DNA of 64,000 nt from Notoacmeibacter sp. MSK16QG-6 (GTDB lineage: Bacteria > Pseudomonadota > Alphaproteobacteria > Rhizobiales > Rhizobiaceae). The notes under the pieces were generated by a model. That model worked only from the letters and a program-made list of their open reading frames with translations. It was not told the origin of the DNA and searched no databases. Positions within the stretch are counted from its first letter, which is position 1; each line of letters opens with the position of its first letter. The stretch lies in assembly GCF_024158145.1 (NCBI RefSeq), contig NZ_JAMYXM010000001.1, positions 1-64,000 on the forward strand. The letters run 5' to 3'. Below are positions 28,769-38,004 of the stretch, in pieces. The translations under genes were made by a program, and so were the position numbers.

Positions 28769-29566
28769 ATGCGCATCGCGATCCAACATACGAGCCGTTA
28801 CAAGTATAAGACCCCGCCCGATTTTGCTTTGCAAAAGGCGCGGCTGACTCCGCAAAGCAATGAGCGTCAATCGGTCGGTCAGTGGCAGCTCAATCTCAAT
28901 GGTGCGCGCCATCAATTCGATGCGCGCGATGCGTTTGGCAACAAGTGTACGCTTCTAAAGGCGGAGCAAGGGGCCGAGCTGATCGAGATTACGGCGCAAG
29001 GAATGATCGATACCAAGGAAACGCAGGGTATCATGCAGAAGTCGCCCGGTCGGATGCCGTTATTTGTATTTCTGCAGGCCAGCGCTCTTACCGAACCCGA
29101 TGACCGCATTGCTGATCTTGCAGATAGTGTTCGCCGTGACGATCAGGTCGATATGCTTCACCGCCTGATGGACGCTATTGCGGAACAGCTAGATTATACA
29201 TCGGGCGCGACGCATGTCGGCACGACCGCCGTAGAGGCCTTCGAACAGGGTCAGGGCGTGTGCCAGGACTTCTCGCATATCTTTCTGGCGGCTGCCCGGC
29301 ATCTCGGTATCCCCGCCCGCTACGCATCCGGATACTTCGTCTCCGGAGACGATATAGGCGGAGAGGCTTCTCACGGTTGGGCCGAAACTTATCTGAACGG
29401 TTTGGGCTGGGTCGGCTTCGATCCCACAAACCGCAAATGTCCAGACGAACGCTACGTGCGAATCGCCTCCGGTCGGGACTATAATGACGCCTGTCCGATC
29501 AGCGGGGTGCGGGTCGGCGCTGAAGGCGAGCGTCTGTCGGTCAATCTTGCTGTAGAACAGCAGTAA
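28769..29566 (+). CDS. Transglutaminase-like cysteine peptidase
   Basis: 265 residues: an N-terminal beta-rich domain (about 1-110) and a transglutaminase core. The catalytic triad is visible: Cys in GQGVCQDFSHIF, His in ASHGWAETYLN and Asp in VGFDPTNRK. No signal peptide, so it is cytoplasmic. The start lies one base after the alpha-E stop with no clear ribosome-binding site, implying translational coupling. In this conserved cluster it may hydrolyse or transfer the product of the ATP-grasp enzyme; that is inference. Confidence 0.92.
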   Translation: MRIAIQHTSRYKYKTPPDFALQKARLTPQSNERQSVGQWQLNLNGARHQFDARDAFGNKCTLLKAEQGAELIEITAQGMIDTKETQGIMQKSPGRMPLFVFLQASALTEPDDRIADLADSVRRDDQVDMLHRLMDAIAEQLDYTSGATHVGTTAVEAFEQGQGVCQDFSHIFLAAARHLGIPARYASGYFVSGDDIGGEASHGWAETYLNGLGWVGFDPTNRKCPDERYVRIASGRDYNDACPISGVRVGAEGERLSVNLAVEQQ

Positions 29567-29601
29567 GCCGTCCGACCGTCGCCCGGTGGGAGGGCCAATC
29601 C

Positions 29602-30348
29602 GTGACATATTGCGTGGCAATGATGCTGGATCGCGGCCTCATCTTTATGAGCGACACGCGCACCAATGCTGGCGTCGATGACGTTTCGCGTGTGAAAAAG
29701 GTTCATACGTTCGAAATGCCGGGCGAACGGTCCATGGTGCTGCTCTCGTCAGGCAATCTGGCGACAACGCAGGCGGCCATCGGCCTTCTGGAAGAGCGAA
29801 GCAAGGCACCGGACGACCGCGATCCATCCATCTTTCGCACCCAATCCATGTTCCAGACCGCAAAGCTCGTCGGCGAAACGCTGAACGAGGTGGTCACGAA
29901 CATGCGTATTCACGACGATCAGCCAACGGCCCACGCCTTCTCCGCTACGCTTATTCTCGGGGGGCAGATCGCCGGGAGCGAGCCCCGCCTTTTCCTTATT
30001 TATCCGGAAGGCAATTTTATCGAGGCCAAATCGGATAACCCGTTTTTCCAGATCGGCGAGATCAAATATGGGCGACCCATCCTCAGTCGGGCCTATGAGC
30101 AGCAAATGGATTTCGCCGAGGCGGCAAAGCTGATGCTCATTTCATTCGATTCGACGCTCCGGTCCAACCTGTCCGTCGGTCTGCCAATCGATATGGTGAT
30201 CTACAACAAGGACAGTTTCCAAATTGGCCCGTTCCGGCGTTTCGAGGAACACGATGCCGATTTTCGCGCCATTTCGCTCGGGTGGTCCGACGCCCTGAAA
30301 CATGCATTCGCGCGCCTGCCTGATCTGACAATAACAGCCGACCAGTAG
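29602..30348 (+). CDS. Anbu (ancestral beta subunit) proteasome-like protease
   Basis: 248 residues of the Ntn-hydrolase proteasome fold. The GTG start follows GGGAGG by about 8 bases. After removal of Met the N-terminal nucleophile would be Thr (MTYCVAMMLD). Asp18 (FMSDTRTNAG) and Lys33 (RVKKVH) line up with the catalytic Asp and Lys of HslV. Lengths and motifs match Anbu rather than HslV, and no HslU-type ATPase is adjacent. It ends the cluster with ATP-grasp, alpha-E and transglutaminase, the known genomic context of Anbu. Confidence 0.92.
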   Translation: MTYCVAMMLDRGLIFMSDTRTNAGVDDVSRVKKVHTFEMPGERSMVLLSSGNLATTQAAIGLLEERSKAPDDRDPSIFRTQSMFQTAKLVGETLNEVVTNMRIHDDQPTAHAFSATLILGGQIAGSEPRLFLIYPEGNFIEAKSDNPFFQIGEIKYGRPILSRAYEQQMDFAEAAKLMLISFDSTLRSNLSVGLPIDMVIYNKDSFQIGPFRRFEEHDADFRAISLGWSDALKHAFARLPDLTITADQ

Positions 30349-30462
30349 AGCCGCTCTTCTTCGCTGGTGCGAAACCTTGTCTCGCTAACGCGAAGGGCCA
30401 TGTGACATATCTAATAAGCTCTCATACAAAGCGCGAATAAACCGCAACAGGAAGGACAATTT

Positions 30463-32247
30463 ATGTGCGGCATAGCCGGTGAAATCCGATTCGACGGCGA
30501 ATGGGCCGATACGGCTGCTGTCAGCCGCATGGTCTCTTCCATGCAAAGCCGGGGGCCAAACGGATCGGGTCTCGTTGGACATGGACGCGCTGCATTCGGC
30601 CACCGTCGCCTTAAGATCATCGACCTGTCGGAGAAAGCCCAGCAGCCGATGGTCGATCCGGCACTGGGTCTGACCATCGTTTTCAATGGCTGTATCTATA
30701 ATTATCCGGAACTTCGAGGCGAACTCGAAGGGCTGGGTTACAGCTTCTTTTCCACCGGTGACACCGAAGTCATTCTCAAGGCGTTTCACGCTTGGGGCGA
30801 GGACTGCGTCAGCCGTTTTCACGGCATGTTCGCCTTCTGCATCTATAATCGCGACACTGGCGAAGCGGTCATGGCGCGCGACCGTTTTGGCATTAAGCCG
30901 CTCTATTTCAGTCGGCAGGGTAAGCAGCTGCGCTTTGCCTCGACCCTCCCTGCCCTTCTCGCAGCCGGCGATATCGATACGTCGATCGACCGCGATGCCC
31001 TGCACAATTACATGAGCTTTCACGCGGTCGTGCCTCCACCACGTACGATCCTGAATGGTGTGCGCAAATTGCCGCCAGCGACAATCCGGCGCATCGACGC
31101 TGACGGTAACGAGACCGACCGCACATACTGGCAGCCACCTTACACGCGCCGGGCGGAAGATAGCGGCCTCACCTTCGACGACTGGCGTGATCGGGTGCTG
31201 GAGGCGTTGCGGCTTGCCGTTCAGCGGCGCATGGTAGCAGACGTTCCCGTCGGCGTTCTGCTTTCGGGCGGGGTGGATAGTTCGGTGATCGTCGGCCTGC
31301 TTGCCGAGCAGGGCCAGCACGATCTGAAAACTTTCTCCATCGGCTTTGAGGAAGCACATGGCGAGAAGGGCGATGAGTTTCAATATTCCGACCTAATCGC
31401 CGATCATTTCGGCACCGATCATAACCAGATCTTCGTGCCATCTGCCGATCTGATCAACGAACTTCCCGATACTATTCACGCAATGAGCGAACCGATGGTC
31501 TCCTATGACAATGTCGGGTTTTTCCTGCTCTCGCGTGAGGTTTCGAAGCAAATTCGCGTGGTGCAGTCCGGTCAGGGGGCGGACGAAGTCTTCGCCGGCT
31601 ATCACTGGTATCCGCCACTTATGAACTCCAACGACGTCGTGTCGGACTACGCCAAGGTTTTCTTCGACCGCGACCACGCCAAGATGGCCACCCACCTTTC
31701 AGACGAATGGCTGGCGGCAAGCGATGCCAGCCGCGAACTCGTCAGTGCCCATCTTATGGCAGGCAAAGCCGATACACCGGTCGACAGGGCGCTCCGGCTC
31801 GACAGCCAGGTCATGCTCGTCGACGACCCGGTCAAGCGAGTCGACAATATGACAATGGCGTGGGGACTGGAGGCGCGTGTGCCATTTCTCGACCACGAGC
31901 TGGTGGAACTGGCTGCGACTATTCCGCCCGAGTACAAACTGGCGCATGGCGGCAAAGGCGTTCTGAAGGAAGCGGCGAGGCTCGTCATTCCGTCCGAAGT
32001 GATCGACCGCAAGAAGGGCTATTTCCCTGTCCCGGCCCTGAAATACATTTCCGGCCCTTATCTGGAAATGGTGCGCGATGCGTTATCCAGTCAGGCTGCC
32101 AGGGACCGCGGCCTTTTTCGCCAGTCTTACCTGGACGATCTTTTCGCCAAGCCCACGGATCACATCACGCCCCTTCGCGGCTCCGAACTCTGGCAGGTGG
32201 CGTTGCTTGAGATGTGGCTTCAATCTCACGGTGCCGGGAGCGCCTAA
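30463..32247 (+). CDS. asnO: N-acetylglutaminylglutamine amidotransferase (asparagine synthase-like)
   Basis: 594 residues. The class II glutaminase domain begins with the catalytic Cys2 (MCGIAGEIRFDG) and has SRGPNGSG, HRRLKIIDLSE and FNGCIYNYPELR. The synthetase domain contains the ATP pyrophosphatase motif LLSGGVDSSVI. AGGA precedes the ATG. It is directly followed by ngg and the M42 peptidase, the trio that makes the osmoprotectant N-acetylglutaminylglutamine amide. The neighbours separate it from ordinary asparagine synthetase. Confidence 0.93.
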   Translation: MCGIAGEIRFDGEWADTAAVSRMVSSMQSRGPNGSGLVGHGRAAFGHRRLKIIDLSEKAQQPMVDPALGLTIVFNGCIYNYPELRGELEGLGYSFFSTGDTEVILKAFHAWGEDCVSRFHGMFAFCIYNRDTGEAVMARDRFGIKPLYFSRQGKQLRFASTLPALLAAGDIDTSIDRDALHNYMSFHAVVPPPRTILNGVRKLPPATIRRIDADGNETDRTYWQPPYTRRAEDSGLTFDDWRDRVLEALRLAVQRRMVADVPVGVLLSGGVDSSVIVGLLAEQGQHDLKTFSIGFEEAHGEKGDEFQYSDLIADHFGTDHNQIFVPSADLINELPDTIHAMSEPMVSYDNVGFFLLSREVSKQIRVVQSGQGADEVFAGYHWYPPLMNSNDVVSDYAKVFFDRDHAKMATHLSDEWLAASDASRELVSAHLMAGKADTPVDRALRLDSQVMLVDDPVKRVDNMTMAWGLEARVPFLDHELVELAATIPPEYKLAHGGKGVLKEAARLVIPSEVIDRKKGYFPVPALKYISGPYLEMVRDALSSQAARDRGLFRQSYLDDLFAKPTDHITPLRGSELWQVALLEMWLQSHGAGSA

Positions 32248-32249
32248 TC

Positions 32250-33959
32250 ATGGCAGAGACCGAAGGACCAAAGACCAACTACAGCCTCGATTGCGGATGG
32301 GGGCGACTCGTTTTCGGCCAGACCTTTGAGAACGGCAAAACGCTTATCGAAACGCTGCGTCGCGAGCGCGCCGACGCCCGCGACATCGCAGTCTATGTGG
32401 ACGACCCTCATGTGCTGCTATCGCTGGCCCCGCACGAGCTTTTTCTCGACCCCTCCCATACCTTCCGCATCGATCTGGGCAGCGACCGGAATGGCGACCC
32501 GAAGCCAAGCAATTTCTTCATCCGGCGGCTGTCGTCCCATAGCGATGCGGAAGAGGTCAATCGCATCTATCGAACCCGTGGCATGGTGCCTGTGCCACCG
32601 GAGTTTTTCTGGTCCCACCGCGATGCGCGGGCGCTCACATATTTCGTCGCGGAAGACGATCAGACCGGGGCGATCATCGGAACGGTGACTGGCGTCGATC
32701 ATTTGCAGGCTTTCGGAGATCCAGAACGCGGTTCGTCATTGTGGTGCCTGGCGGTCGACCCGCAAGCGAGACAAAGCGGGATCGGCCAGTCGCTCGTGCA
32801 CCGGCTTGCCGGCCACTTTGCCGAGCGAAACGCCGCTTATATGGATCTCACCGTCCTGCATAATAATGAGAGCGCCATAGCGCTGTACGAGAAGCTTGGT
32901 TTTCGCCGCGTTTCTTACTTCACGGTGAAACGCAAGAACGCGATTAATGAGCAGCTCTTCAGCGGTCCGGAAAAGGATCACGGCCTCAATCCCTATGCAA
33001 AGATCATCGTCGACGAAGCCCGGCGGCGCGGCATCCAGGTTGAGGTGACCGATGCCGAAGGCGGATTCTTCCAGCTTTCCTATGGCGGTCGTACCGTACA
33101 GTGCCGCGAAAGTCTGACGGAGTTCACATCGGCCATCGCGATGAGCATCTGCGACGATAAATCGGTCACGCGCCGTGTCGTAGAAAAGGCCGGCGTCCGC
33201 GTTCCAAGCCAGATCACCACGAAAGCTCCAGACGACAAAATCAAGCAGTTCCTGGACGACCACTCCGCTCTTGTCGTCAAACCCGCGCGGGGCGAACAGG
33301 GTCGCGGAATTACGGTCGGCGTGAAAAGTCAGGATGAACTTGAAAAAGCGATCACGGCAGCAAGGAAGGTCGCTGACGAAGTGCTGATCGAAGAAATGGT
33401 CGAAGGCAGCGATCTGCGGCTCGTTATGATCAATTACAAGCTGGTGGCAGCCGCAATCCGTAAGCCGGCACAGATTGTCGGCGATGGAGAATCGACTGTC
33501 GAAACGCTGATCGAACATCAGAGCCGACGCCGTAGCGCGGCGACTGGCGGCGAATCTCGTATCCCGCTCGACGAGGACACGCGCGCGACCTGTCTCGCCG
33601 GCGGCTACGACATGACTGACGTTCTGCCGGACGGCAAAACACTTCAGGTTCGCAAAACGGCCAACCTTCATACCGGTGGCACCATTCACGATGTCACCGG
33701 CGAGGTACATCCAACACTTGTCGATGCCGCCGTTCGTACGGCGCGGGCCATCAATATTCCCGTCACCGGCATCGATTTCATGGTGAAAAGTCCGCGTGGT
33801 CCCGACTACGCTTTTATCGAGGCCAACGAGCGGCCGGGGCTGGCCAATCATGAACCGCAGCCGACGGCCGAGCGATTTATCGACCTACTCTTTCCTCTAT
33901 CGATGCCTTATGCAGCGAGGGAAGCGCTTCGCGCATCCCAATCGGAGCTTCCTGCATGA
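32250..33959 (+). CDS. ngg: N-acetylglutaminylglutamine synthetase (GNAT plus ATP-grasp)
   Basis: 569 residues with two enzyme domains. A GNAT acetyltransferase domain (about residues 80-220; LWCLAVDPQARQSGIGQSLV, then LHNNESAIALYEKLGFRRV) is followed by an ATP-grasp ligase (about 290-560; DDHSALVVKPARGEQGRGIT and YAFIEANERPGLANHEPQP). The ATG at 32250 follows asnO by 2 bases. It acetylates glutamine and joins it to a second glutamine. The stop overlaps the next start (ATGA). Family assignment is firm; flux under salt stress is known from rhizobial homologues. Confidence 0.93.
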   Translation: MAETEGPKTNYSLDCGWGRLVFGQTFENGKTLIETLRRERADARDIAVYVDDPHVLLSLAPHELFLDPSHTFRIDLGSDRNGDPKPSNFFIRRLSSHSDAEEVNRIYRTRGMVPVPPEFFWSHRDARALTYFVAEDDQTGAIIGTVTGVDHLQAFGDPERGSSLWCLAVDPQARQSGIGQSLVHRLAGHFAERNAAYMDLTVLHNNESAIALYEKLGFRRVSYFTVKRKNAINEQLFSGPEKDHGLNPYAKIIVDEARRRGIQVEVTDAEGGFFQLSYGGRTVQCRESLTEFTSAIAMSICDDKSVTRRVVEKAGVRVPSQITTKAPDDKIKQFLDDHSALVVKPARGEQGRGITVGVKSQDELEKAITAARKVADEVLIEEMVEGSDLRLVMINYKLVAAAIRKPAQIVGDGESTVETLIEHQSRRRSAATGGESRIPLDEDTRATCLAGGYDMTDVLPDGKTLQVRKTANLHTGGTIHDVTGEVHPTLVDAAVRTARAINIPVTGIDFMVKSPRGPDYAFIEANERPGLANHEPQPTAERFIDLLFPLSMPYAAREALRASQSELPA

Positions 33960-35125
33960 ACCGACTGCCGATCGACACCAACTATCTGTCGAACGTCCTT
34001 TCCGAACTTCTCGATATTCCAAGCCCTACCGGCTATACCGATACCATCACAATGCGTGTCGCCGACATGCTGGACGATCTGGGTTTGAGCGTCGAACTGA
34101 CCCGCCGGGGCGCCATTCGTGCAATCCGGCGCGGACGCGATATTCGCGGCGCGAGGGCTATCGTCACCCATCTCGACACAATCGGCGCGATCGTCAAATC
34201 CATCCGACCGAATGGCCGCCCCTCCCTCGTTCCGGTCGGAACCTGGTCCGCCCGCTTCGCTGAAGGCGCTCGCGCCACCGTTTTCTCGCGAAAGGGCGGC
34301 TATCGCGGCACGATTTTGCCACTGAAGTCGTCCGGCCATACCTTCAACGAGGAAATCGACAGCCAGCCAGTAAGCTGGGACAATGTTGAATTTCGTATCG
34401 ACGCCCTGACCCGGTCGCCGGAGGAAACCGACCGGCTCGGTATCGAGGTCGGCGATCTTGTTGCCATCGACCCGCAGCCAGAGTTTCTGCCAAACGGCTT
34501 CATCGTCTCGCGACATCTGGACAACAAGGCCGGCGTCGCGGCGGGGCTCGCCGCTCTCTCAGCCATGCAGCACGAGGAAGTCGAAACTCCGGTGGACATT
34601 CACTGGCTCTTCACGATTGCCGAGGAGGTCGGCGTCGGCGCGGCTTCGATTGTCTCAAACGATGTTGCTTCGCTTTTGGCAATCGATAATGGGACCACGG
34701 CCCCCGGCCAGAATTCCGACGAGTTCGGCGTGACCATCGCCATGGCCGATCAGACGGGTCCGTTCGATTATCATCTGTCAAAAAAGCTGGTCGATCTTTG
34801 CGTCGAAAATGACATCCGCTACCAAAAGGATGTCTTCCGATATTATCGCTCTGATTCTGCTTCAGCGCTTGAGGCCGGGGCCGATGTTCGAACAGCGCTT
34901 GCCACCTTCGGCGTCGACTCCAGCCACGGCTATGAGCGCATTCATCTTCATGCCCTGCGTTCGGTCGCCGAACTGGTGACGGCCTTCTGCATCTCGCCGG
35001 TCGCCATTGAGCGCGATTTCTATAAGCGGGCGGATACGACCGGCTTTACGGATCAGCCTACCGACGATGCCGAGCAGCGTCTGCCAAGAGACGTCAGCCG
35101 CGTTCATCCGCCGAAGAGCGAATAG
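33956..35125 (+). CDS. NAGGN-system M42 family peptidase
   Basis: 389 residues of the M42 metallo-aminopeptidase family. Metal-binding and catalytic residues are visible in order: His/Asp of VTHLDTIGA, Asp of SRHLDNKAG, Glu-Glu of TIAEEVGVG, Asp of AIDNGT and His of DSSHGYE. It overlaps ngg by 4 bases. As the third member of the osmolyte trio it may recycle the dipeptide when osmolarity falls, but its exact substrate is not shown by the sequence. Confidence 0.92.
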   Translation: MNRLPIDTNYLSNVLSELLDIPSPTGYTDTITMRVADMLDDLGLSVELTRRGAIRAIRRGRDIRGARAIVTHLDTIGAIVKSIRPNGRPSLVPVGTWSARFAEGARATVFSRKGGYRGTILPLKSSGHTFNEEIDSQPVSWDNVEFRIDALTRSPEETDRLGIEVGDLVAIDPQPEFLPNGFIVSRHLDNKAGVAAGLAALSAMQHEEVETPVDIHWLFTIAEEVGVGAASIVSNDVASLLAIDNGTTAPGQNSDEFGVTIAMADQTGPFDYHLSKKLVDLCVENDIRYQKDVFRYYRSDSASALEAGADVRTALATFGVDSSHGYERIHLHALRSVAELVTAFCISPVAIERDFYKRADTTGFTDQPTDDAEQRLPRDVSRVHPPKSE

Positions 35126-35204
35126 TGCTCCGGGAACCTTAGGCCCCGCCTCCCGTTTTCCGAGCATCGTTCGGTGCGATGGTTGAGGTAGGAGTGCGTT
35201 ACCG

Positions 35205-36317
35205 ATGTTGGCGTATGGCGAGTCCGAGCAGGTCGAAAATCGATTGCCCGATCCGGATTCCGACGACTATTACGAACAGCTCGCCGACCGCGCATCCCTC
35301 GTCTATGTCAACGACGATGAAACTGGCTGGAGCCGGCGAGGCGCCGGAAAGGGTTTCGTTTATCGCGACCAGAAGGGGCACCGGATTGCCGACAAGTCGA
35401 TACGACAGCGTCTCAACGCGTTGGCTATCCCGCCGGCTTGGAAAGATGTCTGGCTCTGCCCCGATCCAAGAGGCCATATTCAGGCGACTGGGCGGGATGC
35501 AAAAGGGCGCAAGCAGTATCGCTATCATCCTGACTGGATGGAGCAGCAGAACAGACTGAAGTTCGAGACGCTGCCCTTATTCGGCACGGCACTGCCAACG
35601 CTTCGTCAACGGGTCGATGCCGATTTGCGACGCCACGGCATGCCCAAAGACAAAGCCTTGGCTTTGGTTGTCTGGCTGCTCGACAATACGATGATCCGCA
35701 TTGGCAATGTGCGCTATGCCGAAAAGAATCGCAGTTTCGGCCTCACAACGCTGAAGAAGCGCCATTTGGATCTCGGCCATTCCACGGTGCGTTTTACGTT
35801 TCGTGGCAAAAGCGGCAAGGAATGGGATTTATCACTGACCGATCGCCGCATTGCGCGCGTCATTCGTTCGATTTCGGATCTTCCCGGCCAGCACCTGTTC
35901 AAATATCTCAGTGACGATAGCCAACGCCAACCTGTTCGCAGCCACGATGTGAACGATTACATCAGGGATACGCTCGAGCAGGATTTTTCGGCCAAGGATT
36001 TCCGCACCTGGACGGCGACTGTTCTTGCGGCCGATATTCTCAACGGTATCGCACTGCCTGAAACCAAACGCGCCCAGGCTCAGATGCTGAACTCAGCCAT
36101 CGACGAAGTTGCCTCCGTTCTGGGCAATACGCGCGCCGTTTGTCGCAGCCAGTACATTCATCCCGGACTGATCGATAGCTGGCACGGCAACCAGCTGTGC
36201 GAGCAGCTTTCAGCCATCGACGCCGAGGACGAAGAATGGTTGGATGCCGGTGAAATCCGTCTTCTGCAGTGGTTCTCGCAGCAGGCAGGCTGCGATACGC
36301 AAAAGCAGGCAGCCTGA
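35205..36317 (+). CDS. DNA topoisomerase IB (poxvirus-like)
   Basis: 370 residues, a bacterial type IB topoisomerase that relaxes supercoils by a 3'-phosphotyrosine intermediate. The N-terminal domain includes GFVYRDQKGHRI and IPPAWKDVWLCPDPRGHIQA. The catalytic domain shows MIRIGN (Arg), FRGKSGKEW (Lys), DFRTWTAT (Arg) and CRSQYIHPGLID (Tyr nucleophile). AGGAG lies upstream of the ATG. It is patchily distributed in bacteria, so acquisition by transfer in the lineage is possible, but composition looks native. Confidence 0.93.
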   Translation: MLAYGESEQVENRLPDPDSDDYYEQLADRASLVYVNDDETGWSRRGAGKGFVYRDQKGHRIADKSIRQRLNALAIPPAWKDVWLCPDPRGHIQATGRDAKGRKQYRYHPDWMEQQNRLKFETLPLFGTALPTLRQRVDADLRRHGMPKDKALALVVWLLDNTMIRIGNVRYAEKNRSFGLTTLKKRHLDLGHSTVRFTFRGKSGKEWDLSLTDRRIARVIRSISDLPGQHLFKYLSDDSQRQPVRSHDVNDYIRDTLEQDFSAKDFRTWTATVLAADILNGIALPETKRAQAQMLNSAIDEVASVLGNTRAVCRSQYIHPGLIDSWHGNQLCEQLSAIDAEDEEWLDAGEIRLLQWFSQQAGCDTQKQAA

Positions 36318-36337
36318 CCGGAGATTTTCGGTCAATC

Positions 36338-37672
36338 TCACTGCCTGTCCTCGACCCATTTTTCCACGTCGAATTGGCGCTCCAGTGCGCCATGCCCCAT
36401 CGGCCGGACCTTGCCGATGACATCGTTTTCCTGAAATGCCCGGTCGTGGAGACCAAAGACCCACAGCGTATTTGCAAAGCTGTTCGGATCGCCACCATCG
36501 AGGAAATATCGATTGTTGAGCGTCAATAACGTCTTGTGAGCGGTCTTCGGATCGCGCATCGCTTTGGCAATATATTTGCCCCAGAACATGCGGAGATGAT
36601 TGTGGAGATAGCCGCGCTGCTTCATCTCCATCATCGCGGCATTCCAGACGTCATCGCCCGTCTTGGCGTTTTCCAGTGACGCGGTCCCGTATTTGGGATC
36701 GCGCTCATCGCTTTCATGCTTATCAAGCGTCTCCTCGGCCCAATCCGGCAAAGCGTCGAGCCGATCGTAATTGTGATTGTAATGGCAGAAATTACAGGCC
36801 AGTTCGCGGCGAACTACCAGTTCCTCAATGAATGCGTCCGCGTCGGCTTTGGCCGATCTCGCTTTGCGTACAATCTCTGTCGGCGCGATATGACCGAAGC
36901 GGAGATAGGGCGAGAGAATAGACACATTCTCCTTGTTGGCATCGGAGCGGTCATCGGCGTAGTTCGCCAGATCGCTTCTGAGAAAGGCGCTCAGACGAGC
37001 CCGCGCTTTTTCGCTCCCTCCTTCCAGCCAATCAATCTCCGACGCTTCATCGTCGGAGACGCCATCGATCTTTTTCCAGTCCAGCGGGCTCTCCTCGATA
37101 TCGAGCCGCAAACCGGTTTGATCTTCGAGCGTCGGCATCTTCGCCTCGGTCAGCCAGTTGTCTAGCCTTTCCATCAGCTTTTTACGGATGGTCCGGGCAG
37201 CGTATTCCTGCTTGTCGGACACTTCCACCACCGGGACACAAACCATCGTTTCCAGTGCTTCAATGCATCCGTCGAACGCCTGGCCCAATTTTTCTCGCTG
37301 CTGGCGATGGTGCCGGAGATAGCCGAAATCGGTGATAACAGCCGCGGCACGATCCAAAATCGCATCAGGCAGACCATCGTCACAGACTGCCAGAAAGAAG
37401 AAGGGAATACTCTTTTCCTTCAACGCTTCTTTCATCTCGGCGATGCCTTGGACAGCAAATTTCGTCTGGCGCTTCGTAATTTCTCCGCCGTGGATCGAAA
37501 GACTTGCCACCACCAGACATCGCTTGCCGTGCTCGTTCGCCAGTTCGATGGCCCGCGCCAGTGCGGGATTGTCGGCAATGCGATGTGCGAGCACGCTCCA
37601 GTAAATGACGGTGTCGCTGTTCTGCCTCAACTCGCCTTTGCAATGGCTGACGCGATCCTCGAAACTGCTCAT
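36338..37672 (-). CDS. Class II CPD photolyase
   Basis: 444 residues starting MSSFEDRVSHCKGELRQNSD. Light-driven, FAD-dependent repair of cyclobutane pyrimidine dimers. Class II signatures are present: the N-terminal Rossmann domain (TVIYWSVLAHRIADNPAL), SPYLRFGHIAPTEI, RRELACNFCHYNHNYD, PDWAEETLDKHESDERD and the WGKYIAKAMRDPKTA stretch near the FAD site. A longer frame beginning at a TTG 13 codons earlier is less likely. It converges on the topoisomerase gene. Class II enzymes are less common than class I in bacteria. Confidence 0.92.
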   Translation of the reverse strand: MSSFEDRVSHCKGELRQNSDTVIYWSVLAHRIADNPALARAIELANEHGKRCLVVASLSIHGGEITKRQTKFAVQGIAEMKEALKEKSIPFFFLAVCDDGLPDAILDRAAAVITDFGYLRHHRQQREKLGQAFDGCIEALETMVCVPVVEVSDKQEYAARTIRKKLMERLDNWLTEAKMPTLEDQTGLRLDIEESPLDWKKIDGVSDDEASEIDWLEGGSEKARARLSAFLRSDLANYADDRSDANKENVSILSPYLRFGHIAPTEIVRKARSAKADADAFIEELVVRRELACNFCHYNHNYDRLDALPDWAEETLDKHESDERDPKYGTASLENAKTGDDVWNAAMMEMKQRGYLHNHLRMFWGKYIAKAMRDPKTAHKTLLTLNNRYFLDGGDPNSFANTLWVFGLHDRAFQENDVIGKVRPMGHGALERQFDVEKWVEDRQ

Positions 37673-37739
37673 ACCGGACTTGCCCCTGAAATTTCCTGTT
37701 CGATGAGGCAATGCGTGGGACGGAAGAGCGGTTCCACCC

Positions 37740-37768
37740 TTGCAACCGAGCCGTTTGCAGCCTATCAG
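37740..37768 (+). promoter_or_regulatory. Promoter of tRNA-Thr
   Basis: TTGCAA (37740-37745) and TATCAG (37763-37768) are 17 bases apart; the predicted start lies a few bases before the tRNA. Confidence 0.6.
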
Positions 37769-37781
37769 AGCGGCGTGGAAT

Positions 37782-37857
37782 GCCCTTGTAGCTCAGCTGG
37801 TAGAGCAGCGGTTTTGTAAACCGAAGGTCGGCGGTTCGATTCCGTCCGGGGGCACCA
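37782..37857 (+). tRNA. tRNA-Thr (anticodon TGT)
   Basis: 76 bases with encoded CCA. Acceptor arms GCCCTTG and CGGGGGC pair with G-T wobbles, the D loop is AGCTGGTA and the T loop is GGCGGTTCGATTCCGTC. The anticodon loop TTTGTAA gives TGT. It is divergent from the photolyase gene. Confidence 0.97.
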
Positions 37858-38004
37858 TTTTCCAAACATTGGCGTCATCCCATCGCCAGCCTTTCGGCTG
37901 TTTGGCCGGCCGCCGAGGCGGCCGCGGCGACTTAATCTCTCTCCAGCTAAGTTTGCTTGGGATAAGCACTTTTCCAAAAGGTTCGACTGACCTACCTTGC
38001 CGTC

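Noticed and set aside
30349-30462. Terminator between Anbu and asnO
   Set aside because: Short inverted repeats are present but none forms a stable stem with a T-tail, so read-through cannot be excluded.
37858-38004. GC-rich inverted repeat (GGCCGCC/GGCGGCC) after tRNA-Thr as a terminator
   Set aside because: The loop would be only two bases and no T-run follows.
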